Shown here in pieces: positions 23,866 through 32,513 of a stretch of DNA of 32,513 nt. Position numbers and translations under genes: made by a program. The DNA lies in NCBI GenBank assembly GCA_017462545.1, contig JAFTQX010000026.1:1-32513 (forward strand), given 5' to 3'. The notes beneath the pieces were generated by a model, which was not told the origin of the DNA, made no database searches, and saw only the letters and a list, made by a program, of their open reading frames with translations. Each line of letters opens with the position of its first letter. The first letter of the stretch is position 1. The stretch is from Clostridia bacterium. Lineage in GTDB: Bacteria > Bacillota > Clostridia > Oscillospirales > CAG-272.

Positions 23866-23869
23866 TATC

Positions 23870-23908
23870 GAGTGTTCATAACTGATTTAAGTATGAACAC
23901 TCTTTTTT
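23870..23908 (+). terminator. Terminator after tRNA-Pro
   Basis: An 11-bp stem GAGTGTTCATA (23870-23880) pairs with TATGAACACTC (23892-23902), with an 11-base loop and a TTTTTT run at 23903-23908. It starts 5 bases after the tRNA CCA. Confidence 0.92.
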
Positions 23909-23957
23909 GTTTTTACGGAAGGAGTATCTGTTTGTAATAAACCAACATATCATATAG

Positions 23958-24683
<726 letters not shown>

Positions 24684-24739
24684 CGATCTTATCAATCGTT
24701 TTCATTAAATTTCTTCGTTTCTCTTTTCAATTTGCAGCA

Positions 24740-24771
24740 AAGGGCTGACCACATGGTCAGCCCTTGTTTTT
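24740..24771 (+). terminator. Terminator after the collagen-like gene
   Basis: AAGGGCTGACCA (24740-24751) pairs with TGGTCAGCCCTT (24754-24765), followed by GTTTTTA. It lies 56 bases after the 24683 stop. The plus-strand T-run, and its lack on the minus strand, make it one-directional. Its presence after the second half supports the two halves being one transcription unit. Confidence 0.88.
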
Positions 24772-24785
24772 ATCTATGAAATTCA

Positions 24786-25802
24786 TTAGCCTTCTAACCG
24801 CTGCGCAAACAAAATATCGTGGTTGATGCGGGTATAGAACAGACGGCGCATCGTATCATAATCCAAAGCGCCGATCCCCATAATCCACATCAGCTTGGTG
24901 ATCGTTGCCTCAAAGGACATATCATACGCCTCTATCAGGTTAAAGTCCTGCTTGACCTTTTTCCCCACCTCATAGACAGTCATATCGCTTCCCTCTTTGG
25001 CGATCTGCGTTGTCATAACCACGTATTTCCCTTTTCCTGCCCACTTTTTCATCTCATCGTAAAAGGTTTGTACCAAGCTTTGCGGAATTCCGCCCACGCC
25101 AAAGCTTTCAATCACGATGCAGTTGTAGTTTTCAAACAGATAGGAAAGGATATCGGGCTTCACGCCGGGAATCAACTTCAGGGTGCAAACACTCTCACTC
25201 ATCTCATTATAAAAGTGCACGGGCTCGGCGATCGGCTGCTCTTCGATATAGCGCACCAGCATGCCATCCTGAATCACGGCCGTAAAAGGATAGTTGAGGC
25301 TGGAAAAGGCATCAAAGCTTTTAGAACGCTCTTTCCTGGCACGAGTACCGACAATAACCTTACCATCAAATACGATGTTCACGTTTTGCGAGGCATCGTC
25401 TACCGCATAAATAAAGCTATCCAGCAGATTGCTTTTTGCATCTGTCACATCCATATCGATCGGCTTTTGTGCGCCTGTAATAACGATTGGCTTTGCCGAG
25501 TTTTGAATCATATAGGATAGTGCCGCCGCAGTATAGGCAAGCGTATCTGTACCGTGGCAGATGACAAAGCCGTCGTACTGATCATAATGATGCTCAATTG
25601 CCTGCGCCATGATCTTCCAATGCGCGGGCGTCACGTTGGTGCTATCCAAATGGCAGACCTGCAGAGTATCCACCTCACAGATGCCTTTTACAGCGGGAAT
25701 ATAAGAGAGAAGCTCCTCGGGCGTCAGCCCGGGTGCCAAACCATCTTCGGTCTGCTTACAGGCGATGGTACCACCTGTGGTAATCATCAATATTTTTTTC
25801 AA
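24786..25802 (-). CDS. ansA: Type I L-asparaginase
   Basis: The enzyme hydrolyses L-asparagine to aspartate and ammonia. The 338-residue product lacks a signal peptide, so it is cytoplasmic (type I). It has the two active-site threonine motifs, TTGGTIA (T12) and HGTDT (83-87), the downstream VITGAQKPI, and the C-terminal ESFGVGGIP region. Translation probably starts at TTG 25802, which has AAAGGAG 9 bases upstream; the first internal ATG (25787) would cut into the conserved N-terminal strand. It lies downstream of the opp operon, separated by a hairpin; I see no separate promoter in the short gap. Confidence 0.93.
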   Translation of the reverse strand: MKKILMITTGGTIACKQTEDGLAPGLTPEELLSYIPAVKGICEVDTLQVCHLDSTNVTPAHWKIMAQAIEHHYDQYDGFVICHGTDTLAYTAAALSYMIQNSAKPIVITGAQKPIDMDVTDAKSNLLDSFIYAVDDASQNVNIVFDGKVIVGTRARKERSKSFDAFSSLNYPFTAVIQDGMLVRYIEEQPIAEPVHFYNEMSESVCTLKLIPGVKPDILSYLFENYNCIVIESFGVGGIPQSLVQTFYDEMKKWAGKGKYVVMTTQIAKEGSDMTVYEVGKKVKQDFNLIEAYDMSFEATITKLMWIMGIGALDYDTMRRLFYTRINHDILFAQRLEG

Positions 25803-25843
25803 GGCAGATTTCTCCTTTGCCTTTTTCGTCGTTGTTTCCGCAA

Positions 25844-25886
25844 AAATGGCTACCGCAACGATCGGGGACCTTTGCGATAGCCATTT
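25844..25886 (-). terminator. Hairpin between the opp operon and the asparaginase gene
   Basis: AAATGGCTA (25844-25852) pairs with TAGCCATTT (25878-25886), extended inward by CGCAA/TTGCG after a mismatch, around a GC-rich loop. On the minus strand the 3' arm ends in TTTTTG. It lies 19 bases after the small membrane protein stop and probably ends, or attenuates, opp transcription. Confidence 0.75.
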
Positions 25887-25904
25887 GAATCACACAGAAT
25901 ATGA

Positions 25905-26162
25905 TCAAATCAAAAGAAGGTAAAACAGCAACGCAGCCAAGCTGAAGGAACCAATCACCATCAACAAAAGCGGGCCGTAAACGGTAAAAGCCGCCTTAAT
26001 CATAGCAAAGCGTTCCTTACCCGTAATGGCGGGAAAGGATTTTCGCCGTTTTTCAAACTCTTCTTTTTCCTCTGGGGTCTTCCCCTCTAAGGCTGCCATG
26101 GAGTAAATGGTTTCACCCTTATCCTCCAGGTATACGGTTTTAATCTTCTTTTTCTTTTTCAT
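25905..26162 (-). CDS. Small single-span membrane protein at the end of the opp operon
   Basis: I do not recognise this 85-residue protein. It has a Lys-rich start (MKKKKKIKTVYLEDKGETIYSM), a charged segment (GKTPEEKEEFEKRRKSFPAITGKERFAM, split here at natural breaks) and one C-terminal membrane span (about residues 60-84: VYGPLLLMVIGSFSLAALLFYLLL). The layout predicts a cytoplasmic N-terminus with a tail anchor. Its ATG directly abuts the oppF stop (TAA-ATG), and GGAG lies 9 bases upstream within oppF, so translation is coupled to the transporter ATPase. It may be an accessory or stabilising subunit of the transporter; that is inferred from position only. Confidence 0.8.
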   Translation of the reverse strand: MKKKKKIKTVYLEDKGETIYSMAALEGKTPEEKEEFEKRRKSFPAITGKERFAMIKAAFTVYGPLLLMVIGSFSLAALLFYLLLI

Positions 26163-27200
26163 TTACTGGATCTCCGCATAGAGATGGCACGCAACGAAAT
26201 GCCCCTCGTTCACCTCAACAGAAGGAGGCGGAAGTTCGCGGCACTTATCCGTGCAATACTTACATCTCGTGTGGAATTTACAACCCTTCGGCGGATTAGC
26301 CGGGCTGGGAAGCTCGCCCTCCAAGGCGGCGGGCTCGGACTTTCTGTGCGGATCTGCTACCGGCACGGCCGAGAAAAGGGCCTGTGTGTAGGGATGCTTT
26401 GCATTGGTGCAAATATCCGCCGTAGAGCCGGTTTCTACAATGTTGCCGAGATACATAACAGCAATATTATCCGAAATGTACTTAACAACAGAAAGGTCAT
26501 GCGAAATGAAGAGATAGGAAATGCCTTCCTCACGCTGCAGCTTTTTGAAGAGGTTAATGATCTGCGCCTGAATCGACACGTCCAGTGCCGAAACGGGCTC
26601 GTCACAAATAACCAGCTGCGGCTTTACAGCAAGGGCGCGGGCAATGCAGATTCTCTGACGCTGACCGCCGGAAAACTCATGCGGATAGCGATCATAGTAA
26701 TGCTCCTGCAGGCCGCAACGCTTCATGATCAGGCGAACATAGTCCGAAACCTCATTGGCGGGAACAACATTGTGAACCCTCACAGCCTCGCTGATGATAG
26801 CACCAACCGTCATACGCGGCGGAAGCGAGGAATACGGATCCTGGAACACCAGCTGCAGCTGCGTACGCAGTTCGCGCAGCTCTTTTTTGGAGAGCTTGGC
26901 AAGATCGCGGGACTCGCGTACACCCTTATCATTCACCGTGGTATAGATAGCAGAGCCCTCTGTCACGTCGTAGAGGCGCAAAATCGTTCTACCCAGCGTT
27001 GTTTTACCACAGCCGGACTCACCAACGATACCAAGCGTCTTACCGCGCTCCAGCTTAAAGGAAACGCCATCCACCGCCTTTAAGGAGGTCAAGGTCTTAC
27101 CCATAAAATTCTTCGTAATGGGAAAATGCTGCTTCAGCCCATCAACCTCAAGGATATAATCCTTTTCATTGACGGTGGGGTTATTCAATTTTTCTTCCAC
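26163..27200 (-). CDS. oppF: Oligopeptide ABC transporter ATP-binding protein OppF
   Basis: This is the ATPase of a peptide/nickel-type (family 5) ABC importer. The 345-residue product has Walker [10 protein letters not shown] at 60-68, [15 protein letters not shown]-loop, signature FSGGQRQR, Walker [15 protein letters not shown], and switch region [12 protein letters not shown]. The C-terminal oligopeptide-transporter region has [15 protein letters not shown]. The start is GTG at 27200, with GGGGGA about 8 bases upstream inside the oppD end, 3 bases after the oppD stop. Internal Q-loop residues SLPPRM deviate slightly from the usual SLNPRM. Confidence 0.95.
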   Translation of the reverse strand: MEEKLNNPTVNEKDYILEVDGLKQHFPITKNFMGKTLTSLKAVDGVSFKLERGKTLGIVGESGCGKTTLGRTILRLYDVTEGSAIYTTVNDKGVRESRDLAKLSKKELRELRTQLQLVFQDPYSSLPPRMTVGAIISEAVRVHNVVPANEVSDYVRLIMKRCGLQEHYYDRYPHEFSGGQRQRICIARALAVKPQLVICDEPVSALDVSIQAQIINLFKKLQREEGISYLFISHDLSVVKYISDNIAVMYLGNIVETGSTADICTNAKHPYTQALFSAVPVADPHRKSEPAALEGELPSPANPPKGCKFHTRCKYCTDKCRELPPPSVEVNEGHFVACHLYAEIQ

Positions 27201-27203
27201 GGC

Positions 27204-28376
27204 TTATTCCCCCATTTCTTCGTCATACAAGTGGCAGAAGACACTATGCGTTTCGCTGATTTTGATCTCCTTCGGATACGTACCGCCGCACTTTCCACAT
27301 CTTCTGTTACACCGTCCCTTGAACAAGCACTCATCGGGAATGTTGATAGGATTGGGAACGTTTCCGGGGATATTGTAAAGCTCGGAGGAGGCATCCGAGG
27401 CAAGCGAAGGCTTTGCCTTTTGAATGCCAATGGTATACGGATGCATCGGATTATCAAAAATCTCGTAAACAGTTCCCTTTTCGACAATCTTACCTGCATA
27501 CATCACGACAACATAATCAGCCATCTCTGCAACGACGCCGAGGTCGTGAGTAATCAGCATAACGGATGCGCCACATTCCTTCTGCACCTTTTTCAGAAGT
27601 TTCAGAATCTGGCTTTGAATCGTTACGTCAAGAGCCGTTGTCGGCTCGTCCGCGATGATCAGCTTAGGGTTGCCGGTCAGCGCGATGGCAATCATCACGC
27701 GCTGACGCATACCACCCGAAAGCTGGTGCGGATAATAATTGATAATCGTTTCCGGCATCGGGATGCCAACCAGGGTCAGCATATCGATGGCCTTTTGTCT
27801 GGCTTGCTCCTTTGTGGCCTCGGGATTGTGGAGATAGAACACCTCCTCAATCTGATAACCAACGGTAAATACAGGGTTGAGGCTTGTCATCGGCTCTTGG
27901 AATATCATAGAGATATCCTTGCCTCTGATACGGCACATATCAAGCGTGGGCATCTTTGTCATATCATAGCAAAGCTTTTCGCCCTTCTCGTTTGTGCCAA
28001 GCTGATCGGAATTAAAGCGAATCTGACCGCCAACAACCTGTCCCTGCGGTGCCTGAACAAGCTGCATGATGGAAAGACTGGTTACGCTTTTTCCGCAACC
28101 GGATTCACCGACAAGACCCACAATGGAGTCGGCGGGAACATCAAAGGAAATTTTATTGACCGATTTGACAACGCCGTTATCGGTGAAAAAGCAGGTTTCA
28201 AGATCCTCAATCTCAAGGATATTGTCAGGGGATTTCATAACGGTCGTGTAATAATCCTCCGTCACCTTTTCGCGCTTTTTCTTTTCAAGCCGCTTCATTT
28301 CACGAAGATTGCTTTTGATGATCGCGCGGCTTTCCTTCAGCGTCAGCAAATTCGGGTTCTTAGTACGCTTACTCAT
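27204..28376 (-). CDS. oppD: Oligopeptide ABC transporter ATP-binding protein OppD
   Basis: This is the partner ATPase of OppF, 390 residues from ATG 28376, which has AGAGGTG at 6-base spacing. Upstream GTG/ATG codons are too close to that site. Motifs: Walker A GESGCGKSV at 90-98, FQEPMTSLNPVFTVG, LSGGMRQRVMIA, LIIADEPTTALDVT, ITHDLGVVAEMAD. The C-terminal Cys region has CLFKGRCNRRCGKC. The first ~50 residues are an extra, Lys/Arg-rich leader (SNLREMKRLEKKKREKVTED) not typical of OppD (usual ~340-360 residues); it may form a helix near the membrane. It overlaps or abuts the oppC end. Confidence 0.94.
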   Translation of the reverse strand: MSKRTKNPNLLTLKESRAIIKSNLREMKRLEKKKREKVTEDYYTTVMKSPDNILEIEDLETCFFTDNGVVKSVNKISFDVPADSIVGLVGESGCGKSVTSLSIMQLVQAPQGQVVGGQIRFNSDQLGTNEKGEKLCYDMTKMPTLDMCRIRGKDISMIFQEPMTSLNPVFTVGYQIEEVFYLHNPEATKEQARQKAIDMLTLVGIPMPETIINYYPHQLSGGMRQRVMIAIALTGNPKLIIADEPTTALDVTIQSQILKLLKKVQKECGASVMLITHDLGVVAEMADYVVVMYAGKIVEKGTVYEIFDNPMHPYTIGIQKAKPSLASDASSELYNIPGNVPNPINIPDECLFKGRCNRRCGKCGGTYPKEIKISETHSVFCHLYDEEMGE

Positions 28377-28381
28377 GATCA

Positions 28382-29440
28382 TCACCTCTTCGACTTGGGA
28401 TCCATTGCGTCGCGAAGTCCATCACCTACAAAGTTGAAGGCAAGAACCGCGATAACGATGAGAATACCGGCAGGTACCCACAGATTGGGGTAGAATGCCA
28501 TTGTTACCGGGTCTGTGGAGGAAGAAATCATGGTTCCCCACGCAGCATACGGCAGCGGAATACCGAGGCCGAGGTAACTAAGGGTAGACTCGTACAGAAT
28601 GATGCTACCAAGGCCGAGCGTCATAGATACGATCAGCTGCGGCATGATATTGGGCACCAGATGCTTAAAAATTCTACGCCAGGTAGGAATACCCATTACC
28701 TCACAGGCAACGATGAATTCCTGCTCGCGCAGGTACAGGATCTGACCTCTTACCATACGCGCGGTACCACTCCAGCCGAATACGGTCATAATCAGCATGA
28801 GGTAGTAAATTCGCATCTCGGTCGGTACATTCCAGGAGTCAATCACGACAGAAGCGATCAGAAGGATCGGGAGGGTCGGAATACAGTTAATCATATCCAC
28901 CACTCTCATGATGACCTGGTCGATCTTGCCGCCAAAGTAACCGGAAATACCGCCCATAATGATACCGATAATCGTTTCAAGAATAACGACGACAAAGCCG
29001 AGCGTCAATGATACACGACCGCCGTACATCAAGCGGATAAAGATATCCATGCCCTTCTCGTCTGTGCCGAGGGGGTGAGAAAGAGAGGGAGATGCATAAT
29101 AATTGACACCAACCTCTTCCTCAACGAACTGAATGATCTCGTATTCATTTCCTTCCGCATCCGTGGTCGTTACACTCTCGGTGCGGGTTGCACGTTTAAT
29201 AGTGGGGGTGTGGTCAGTTTCTGTTTCACCCCACTCATAGCCGCAGGCGTGGATGATCGGAGGGCCAAGGAAGGAAAAGGCAAAAAGCACAACAAGCAAA
29301 ACGACACCTACCAGAGAAAGGCTGGAACGGAAGAAACGCCGCATGACCATTCTCGCGGGAGACATTTCCTTATAGTGAACCTCTACCTCCTCAAGCTCCT
29401 CGGAAGCATCGGCCGACTGTATATTTTTTGTTTCGTCCAT
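28382..29440 (-). CDS. oppC: Oligopeptide ABC transporter permease OppC
   Basis: This is a permease subunit of the peptide importer. It is 352 residues from ATG 29440 (GGAG, 6-7 bases upstream). It has a cytoplasmic N-tail of ~40 residues, a first span at about 43-60, then an extracytoplasmic insert of roughly 55 residues (about 70-125, charged, with ATRTESVTTTDAEGNEY) before the conserved HPLGTDEKGMDIFIRLMYG. Five further spans follow. The EAA coupling loop reads ACEVMGIPTWRRIFKHLVPNI. Typical OppC is ~300-310 residues, so the insert accounts for the excess. The gene follows oppB by 25 bases. Confidence 0.94.
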   Translation of the reverse strand: MDETKNIQSADASEELEEVEVHYKEMSPARMVMRRFFRSSLSLVGVVLLVVLFAFSFLGPPIIHACGYEWGETETDHTPTIKRATRTESVTTTDAEGNEYEIIQFVEEEVGVNYYASPSLSHPLGTDEKGMDIFIRLMYGGRVSLTLGFVVVILETIIGIIMGGISGYFGGKIDQVIMRVVDMINCIPTLPILLIASVVIDSWNVPTEMRIYYLMLIMTVFGWSGTARMVRGQILYLREQEFIVACEVMGIPTWRRIFKHLVPNIMPQLIVSMTLGLGSIILYESTLSYLGLGIPLPYAAWGTMISSSTDPVTMAFYPNLWVPAGILIVIAVLAFNFVGDGLRDAMDPKSKR

Positions 29441-29465
29441 AAAAATCTCCATTCGCTCCTATCAC

Positions 29466-30770
29466 TTATTTTGACAGCTTGACACGCGGGTCAACGACTG
29501 CGTACATAAGATCAGAGAAGAGCGTTCCTATGACGGTAAGAACGGCAAGGAACATGTTGTAGCCCATGATAAAGGGTACGTCGCCCTGCTGCAAGGCCTT
29601 ATAAGCCAAACGGCCTATACCGTCAATTGCAAACACCTCCTCAGTGATCATCGCGCCGCCAAAGAGCGACGGGAGAATACCGGCAAGAAGTGTCATCAGC
29701 GGTATCATGGTGTTGCGGAATGCATGCACGTAAATAACCTTCTTTTCAGAGAGGCCCTTCGAGCGTGCAGTACGAATATAATCAGAGTTCAACACCTCGA
29801 GCATATTCGTTCTGGTATACCGCATCAGGCCACCTATGGAAAGCACAACAAGCACGATCATAGGAAGCACAAGGTGGTGAAGCACGTCCAGCATATACGC
29901 AATGCCGGTGCTGGATGCGCCGCCGGTAACGAGACCGAACGCCGGGAACCAGCCAAGCCAGCTGGAGAATACCTTGATCAGCAGTGCCGCAAAGAAGAAG
30001 GACGGCAAGGAAATACCGATCATGGTAATAACGGTTACCGAGTAGTCAACAACCGAATACTGGTGCGTTGCGCTGGTAATGCCAAGCGGAATTGAAATTG
30101 CGAACTGGAAGATCAATGCGACCAACGAAATGAGGAAGGAAATCCACATGTGGTCTGCAATGACGGTACCAACCGGCTGCTGATACAGGAAGGAATCACC
30201 AAGATCTCCGCGGAGCATATTGCCAAGCCAAGCGAAATAGCCCGAGAAGACCGCACCGGCCTTGTCCCAAACGGTCGCAACCTTGTAATCGACTGTGATA
30301 GGCATAGGATCTGTGCCGCTCTGCAGTACGATACCGGTTTCACTGGCGGAAACGCGACCGGTTTCCTTGACTTTGGTTTCTTCCCCGCTCTTTTCCAGAA
30401 CGCGGTAAGAGCCATCATCCTTTATTTCGAGGGAAAGCGCATTCGCGCTTCCCTCGTAAGTACCGGCATAAAATTCAAGATAGGAAAGCGTACCATCCTG
30501 CACATCTTCATACTTCTGCTGCTTCACATCCTTGACGTAGGTTACATCATCGTATTCAATGGTCAGATACGCATCCGGCATGTAAAGGCCGTATCTCTTT
30601 TTAAAATCATCAAGCTGGTCATGCGTGATCGTTCCCTGCTGGATCTGCGCCGAGAACTTTGTTTCCAAATAATCGGTCGGCATCAGGCGGACAAGGAAAT
30701 AGATGATAACGGATACACCCAGCAGGACAATCACAGAAAGGCCAAGTCTCTTTAGAATATATTTGAGCAT
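29466..30770 (-). CDS. oppB: Oligopeptide ABC transporter permease OppB with large extracytoplasmic insert
   Basis: This is the first permease subunit. The 434-residue protein starts MLKYILKRLGLSVIVLLGVS with the first span at about 10-28. The usual LxxRYGLxxP block (60-64) follows, but about 100 extra residues (about 68-172, with IEYDDVTYVKDVKQQ and SLEIKDDGSYRVLEKSGEE) separate it from the conserved GYFAWLGNMLRGDLGDSF. The remaining five spans and the EAA loop (TARSKGLSEKKVIYVHAFRN) are standard. Typical OppB/AppB is ~310-320 residues. The insert looks like a β-rich lipocalin-like strand set, but I cannot name a domain. ATG has CGGGGA upstream. Gene order A-B-C-D-F is canonical. Confidence 0.94.
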   Translation of the reverse strand: MLKYILKRLGLSVIVLLGVSVIIYFLVRLMPTDYLETKFSAQIQQGTITHDQLDDFKKRYGLYMPDAYLTIEYDDVTYVKDVKQQKYEDVQDGTLSYLEFYAGTYEGSANALSLEIKDDGSYRVLEKSGEETKVKETGRVSASETGIVLQSGTDPMPITVDYKVATVWDKAGAVFSGYFAWLGNMLRGDLGDSFLYQQPVGTVIADHMWISFLISLVALIFQFAISIPLGITSATHQYSVVDYSVTVITMIGISLPSFFFAALLIKVFSSWLGWFPAFGLVTGGASSTGIAYMLDVLHHLVLPMIVLVVLSIGGLMRYTRTNMLEVLNSDYIRTARSKGLSEKKVIYVHAFRNTMIPLMTLLAGILPSLFGGAMITEEVFAIDGIGRLAYKALQQGDVPFIMGYNMFLAVLTVIGTLFSDLMYAVVDPRVKLSK

Positions 30771-30793
30771 TCTGCTTTTCCCCGAATGTTAAA

Positions 30794-32513
30794 TTATTTC
30801 GTCTCTTTCAGGCTGACTTCCCACAGCTTGCTCAGCGGTCCGTTGTAAGGAGTAAGCTCAGAAGCCGGCGTAAGCGTATTGACATCAATGATGTTGGTGT
30901 TGTACGCAAAGAGGTCACTTCTCTGATAAGTAGGCAGCTCTACGGCAAGCTCCATAACGATATCCAGGGCTTCTGCGTAGTACTGGATACGCTTCTTCTC
31001 ATCAAGCGTTTCTCTGGCGAGATCGATGGTGTTGGAGAGCTGCTTAACCAGATCAAGCTCTGTAGAATACTTGTCACCTGCGTTCTTGAGGATCGCACGG
31101 TAACCCCAGTTTGCCGTAGAACCGGCAGTCGAATCCATGTGGTATACCTGGTACATATCCGGGTCAACGGCGGCGCCCCAAGCAGCTGCCCAAACGGTAA
31201 GGTCACCGTTGTTCAGCTTCTTCAGAGCGTTGATATCGGTCTTCACCTCAATATCAAAGCCGTGAGCGTTGAGAATCTCTGCTGCTCTCTTCATGGACTG
31301 ATATGCGGGGTGGTCGGTCGTATCACCGGCGATGGTGAATACATAAGACAGAACATCAGTACCCTTCTGGTAAATACCGTCTGCATTCTTCGAGTAGCCG
31401 GCCTCAAGAACAAGCTCCTCGCTCGTCTTACCGGTCTCGTCAAATGCGTAATACTGGCCTGCCTCATCGGCTGCCTTCGGATATGCCCAAGAAGCTCTGG
31501 TCATCGGGCGGGTGATGTGATGCGAATAACCAAAATAGTACTGAACTGCATAATCGGTATTGATGGCGTGCATAATCGCCTTTCTGACAGCAAGGTTCGG
31601 AACCTTTTCTGCATTGATACCGATATAACCGTAACCGTTGGTCATAACAGGAACACTGGCAAAGCCCTCGCTCTTCTTTGCTTCAATGCTGTCTACATTC
31701 TCCTGCTTGCAGGCGGGCTCAACGAAGTGAACATCGCCGGAATAGAGAGCGTCCAGCATCAGGTTGGTAGAAACTACCTGATAGTTGACATACTTGATCT
31801 TAACATCAAAGAGGAAGTGCTCGTTACGCTCGAAGTATACAACGTTATCTGCCTTGAAGGTACCGGCCGTAACATTGGAGGAATCACCGCTACGGGTGGT
31901 TGCCTTATACGGACCTGCGCCTACGGGAACACCGATCTTGTCGGGATTCTTAATTACGTTGTCCATGAACTCGATGCTACCGAACTCAATACCAAAATTG
32001 GTGGTGTAGTTGAAGGCCTCGATCTGCTCCTCGTTGGAATAGTAGTACATGGGGGCAACGGTAAATGCAAAGTTCCAAATCGCCTTAGGGTCAACCTTTT
32101 CAATGGTGATCTCAAGAACCTCATTGGTATCGTTTGTAACAGCGCCGTTTTCATCACGAACAGGAACAGCATACTCTACGCCGTTAACCGTTACGCTTTC
32201 CTTAAAGTTGGCATAGCGAATACCGGAAATGTTTTCAATCTTCGTATCCAGGCCTGCAAACCACTTCTGCTGCTCAAGGAAGGAGAAGTAGGTAAGCAGA
32301 TCGGAAGCGGTCTTCCAGTATCTGATAACCGAAATAACGTCGCGGGGGAAGTAGTAATTGAAGATGGCATCGATTGCCTCTTCCTCGGACCAGTTTTTGG
32401 AATCCTCATCAAAGGAATAGACGAACTTATATTCATCCTTGTTCCAGGTAATAAAGCCCTCGTTGTAGAAGAATGCCTCGGTATCGGTGGTAAGACGTAC
32501 TTCCTTACCATCC
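30794..32513 (-). CDS. oppA: Oligopeptide ABC transporter substrate-binding protein OppA (5' end outside window)
   Basis: This is a family 5 extracellular solute-binding protein (peptide/nickel type). The frame is open from the stop at 30794 to the window edge, about 573 codons, so the N-terminus with signal peptide and lipobox is missing. An internal ATG at 32050 is not the true start, because the coding sequence continues upstream without a stop (for example KVDPKAIWNFAFTVAP just before it, and EEEAIDAIFNYYFPRDV near the edge). Family features: PVGAGPYK, LAVRKAIMHAINTDYAVQYY, and VWAAAWGAAVDPDMYQVYHMDS. It precedes oppB by 23 bases and heads the visible part of the operon. It would deliver peptides to OppBC; specificity is unknown. 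Confidence 0.93.
   Translation of the reverse strand, partial: DGKEVRLTTDTEAFFYNEGFITWNKDEYKFVYSFDEDSKNWSEEEAIDAIFNYYFPRDVISVIRYWKTASDLLTYFSFLEQQKWFAGLDTKIENISGIRYANFKESVTVNGVEYAVPVRDENGAVTNDTNEVLEITIEKVDPKAIWNFAFTVAPMYYYSNEEQIEAFNYTTNFGIEFGSIEFMDNVIKNPDKIGVPVGAGPYKATTRSGDSSNVTAGTFKADNVVYFERNEHFLFDVKIKYVNYQVVSTNLMLDALYSGDVHFVEPACKQENVDSIEAKKSEGFASVPVMTNGYGYIGINAEKVPNLAVRKAIMHAINTDYAVQYYFGYSHHITRPMTRASWAYPKAADEAGQYYAFDETGKTSEELVLEAGYSKNADGIYQKGTDVLSYVFTIAGDTTDHPAYQSMKRAAEILNAHGFDIEVKTDINALKKLNNGDLTVWAAAWGAAVDPDMYQVYHMDSTAGSTANWGYRAILKNAGDKYSTELDLVKQLSNTIDLARETLDEKKRIQYYAEALDIVMELAVELPTYQRSDLFAYNTNIIDVNTLTPASELTPYNGPLSKLWEVSLKETK

Noticed and set aside
23615..23866. 84-codon N-terminal extension of RuvC
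   Set aside because: It runs through the ruvC promoter and the antisense of tRNA-Pro. The start at 23614 gives the standard RuvC N-terminus with a ribosome site.
27126..28493. Plus-strand ORF of 455 codons opposite oppD
   Set aside because: It is a shadow of the oppD and oppF coding frames. The minus strand has clear ABC motifs and the plus product has none.

Overview
The window reads as a chromosomal segment of an anaerobic, endospore-forming, Gram-positive bacterium of the Clostridia. The evidence is a clostridial-type 2[4Fe-4S] ferredoxin, mother-cell sporulation genes (yqfC, yqfD, a ylbJ-like gene), a collagen-like spore-surface-type protein, group II ECF transporter genes next to truA, MutS2, RicT (YaaT), and consensus TTGACA-17-TATAAT promoters with GGAGG ribosome binding sites. 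Base composition looks near 50% GC by eye. Genus cannot be told from the sequence. Coding density is high: no stretch above about 150 bases lacks a gene, and nearly everything is on the minus strand.

Layout, left to right. (1) 146-7281, minus: yqfC-yqfD-phoH-ybeY-era-recO-mutS2, a tight sporulation/RNA-processing/DNA-repair operon related to the Bacillus yqfC-recO cluster but lacking pgpH, dgkA and cdd. (2) 7339-8298, plus: a divergent ylbJ-like membrane gene. (3) 8338-11490, minus: a four-gene unit with its own promoter and terminator. It holds a CobW/COG0523 GTPase with a His/Cys-rich tandem-repeat arm, a second divergent CobW-like GTPase fused to a domain that looks like the C-terminus of YcgQ-type (TIGR03943/DUF1980) proteins, and two small membrane proteins of unknown function. 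This is the most novel-looking part of the window and may be a metal-handling module. (4) 11608-16026, minus: holB-ricT, a free-standing ferredoxin gene, then trmN6(yabB)-rsmI, which is the Bacillus holB-yaaT-yabB-yabC block with a ferredoxin inserted. (5) 16139-18709, minus: a bifunctional class A penicillin-binding protein. (6) 18816-23614, minus: ruvC, a COG1092-type methyltransferase, ecfA1-ecfA2-ecfT and truA, apparently one operon from a consensus promoter upstream of ruvC to a strong terminator after truA. (7) 23790-23865, plus: tRNA-Pro(TGG) with consensus promoter and terminator. (8) 23994-24683, plus: a collagen-like gene interrupted by one in-frame TAA, where the relatives I recall have Tyr. 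(9) 24786-25802, minus: type I L-asparaginase. (10) 25905-32513, minus: an oligopeptide ABC transporter operon oppA(partial)-B-C-D-F followed by a small single-span membrane protein; oppA runs off the right edge.

Together the window is mostly housekeeping (repair, ribosome and tRNA modification, replication clamp loading, cell wall synthesis, vitamin and peptide uptake) with two accessory spots: the CobW cluster and the broken collagen-like gene. All functional names rest on motifs and gene order read by eye; no database search was run.
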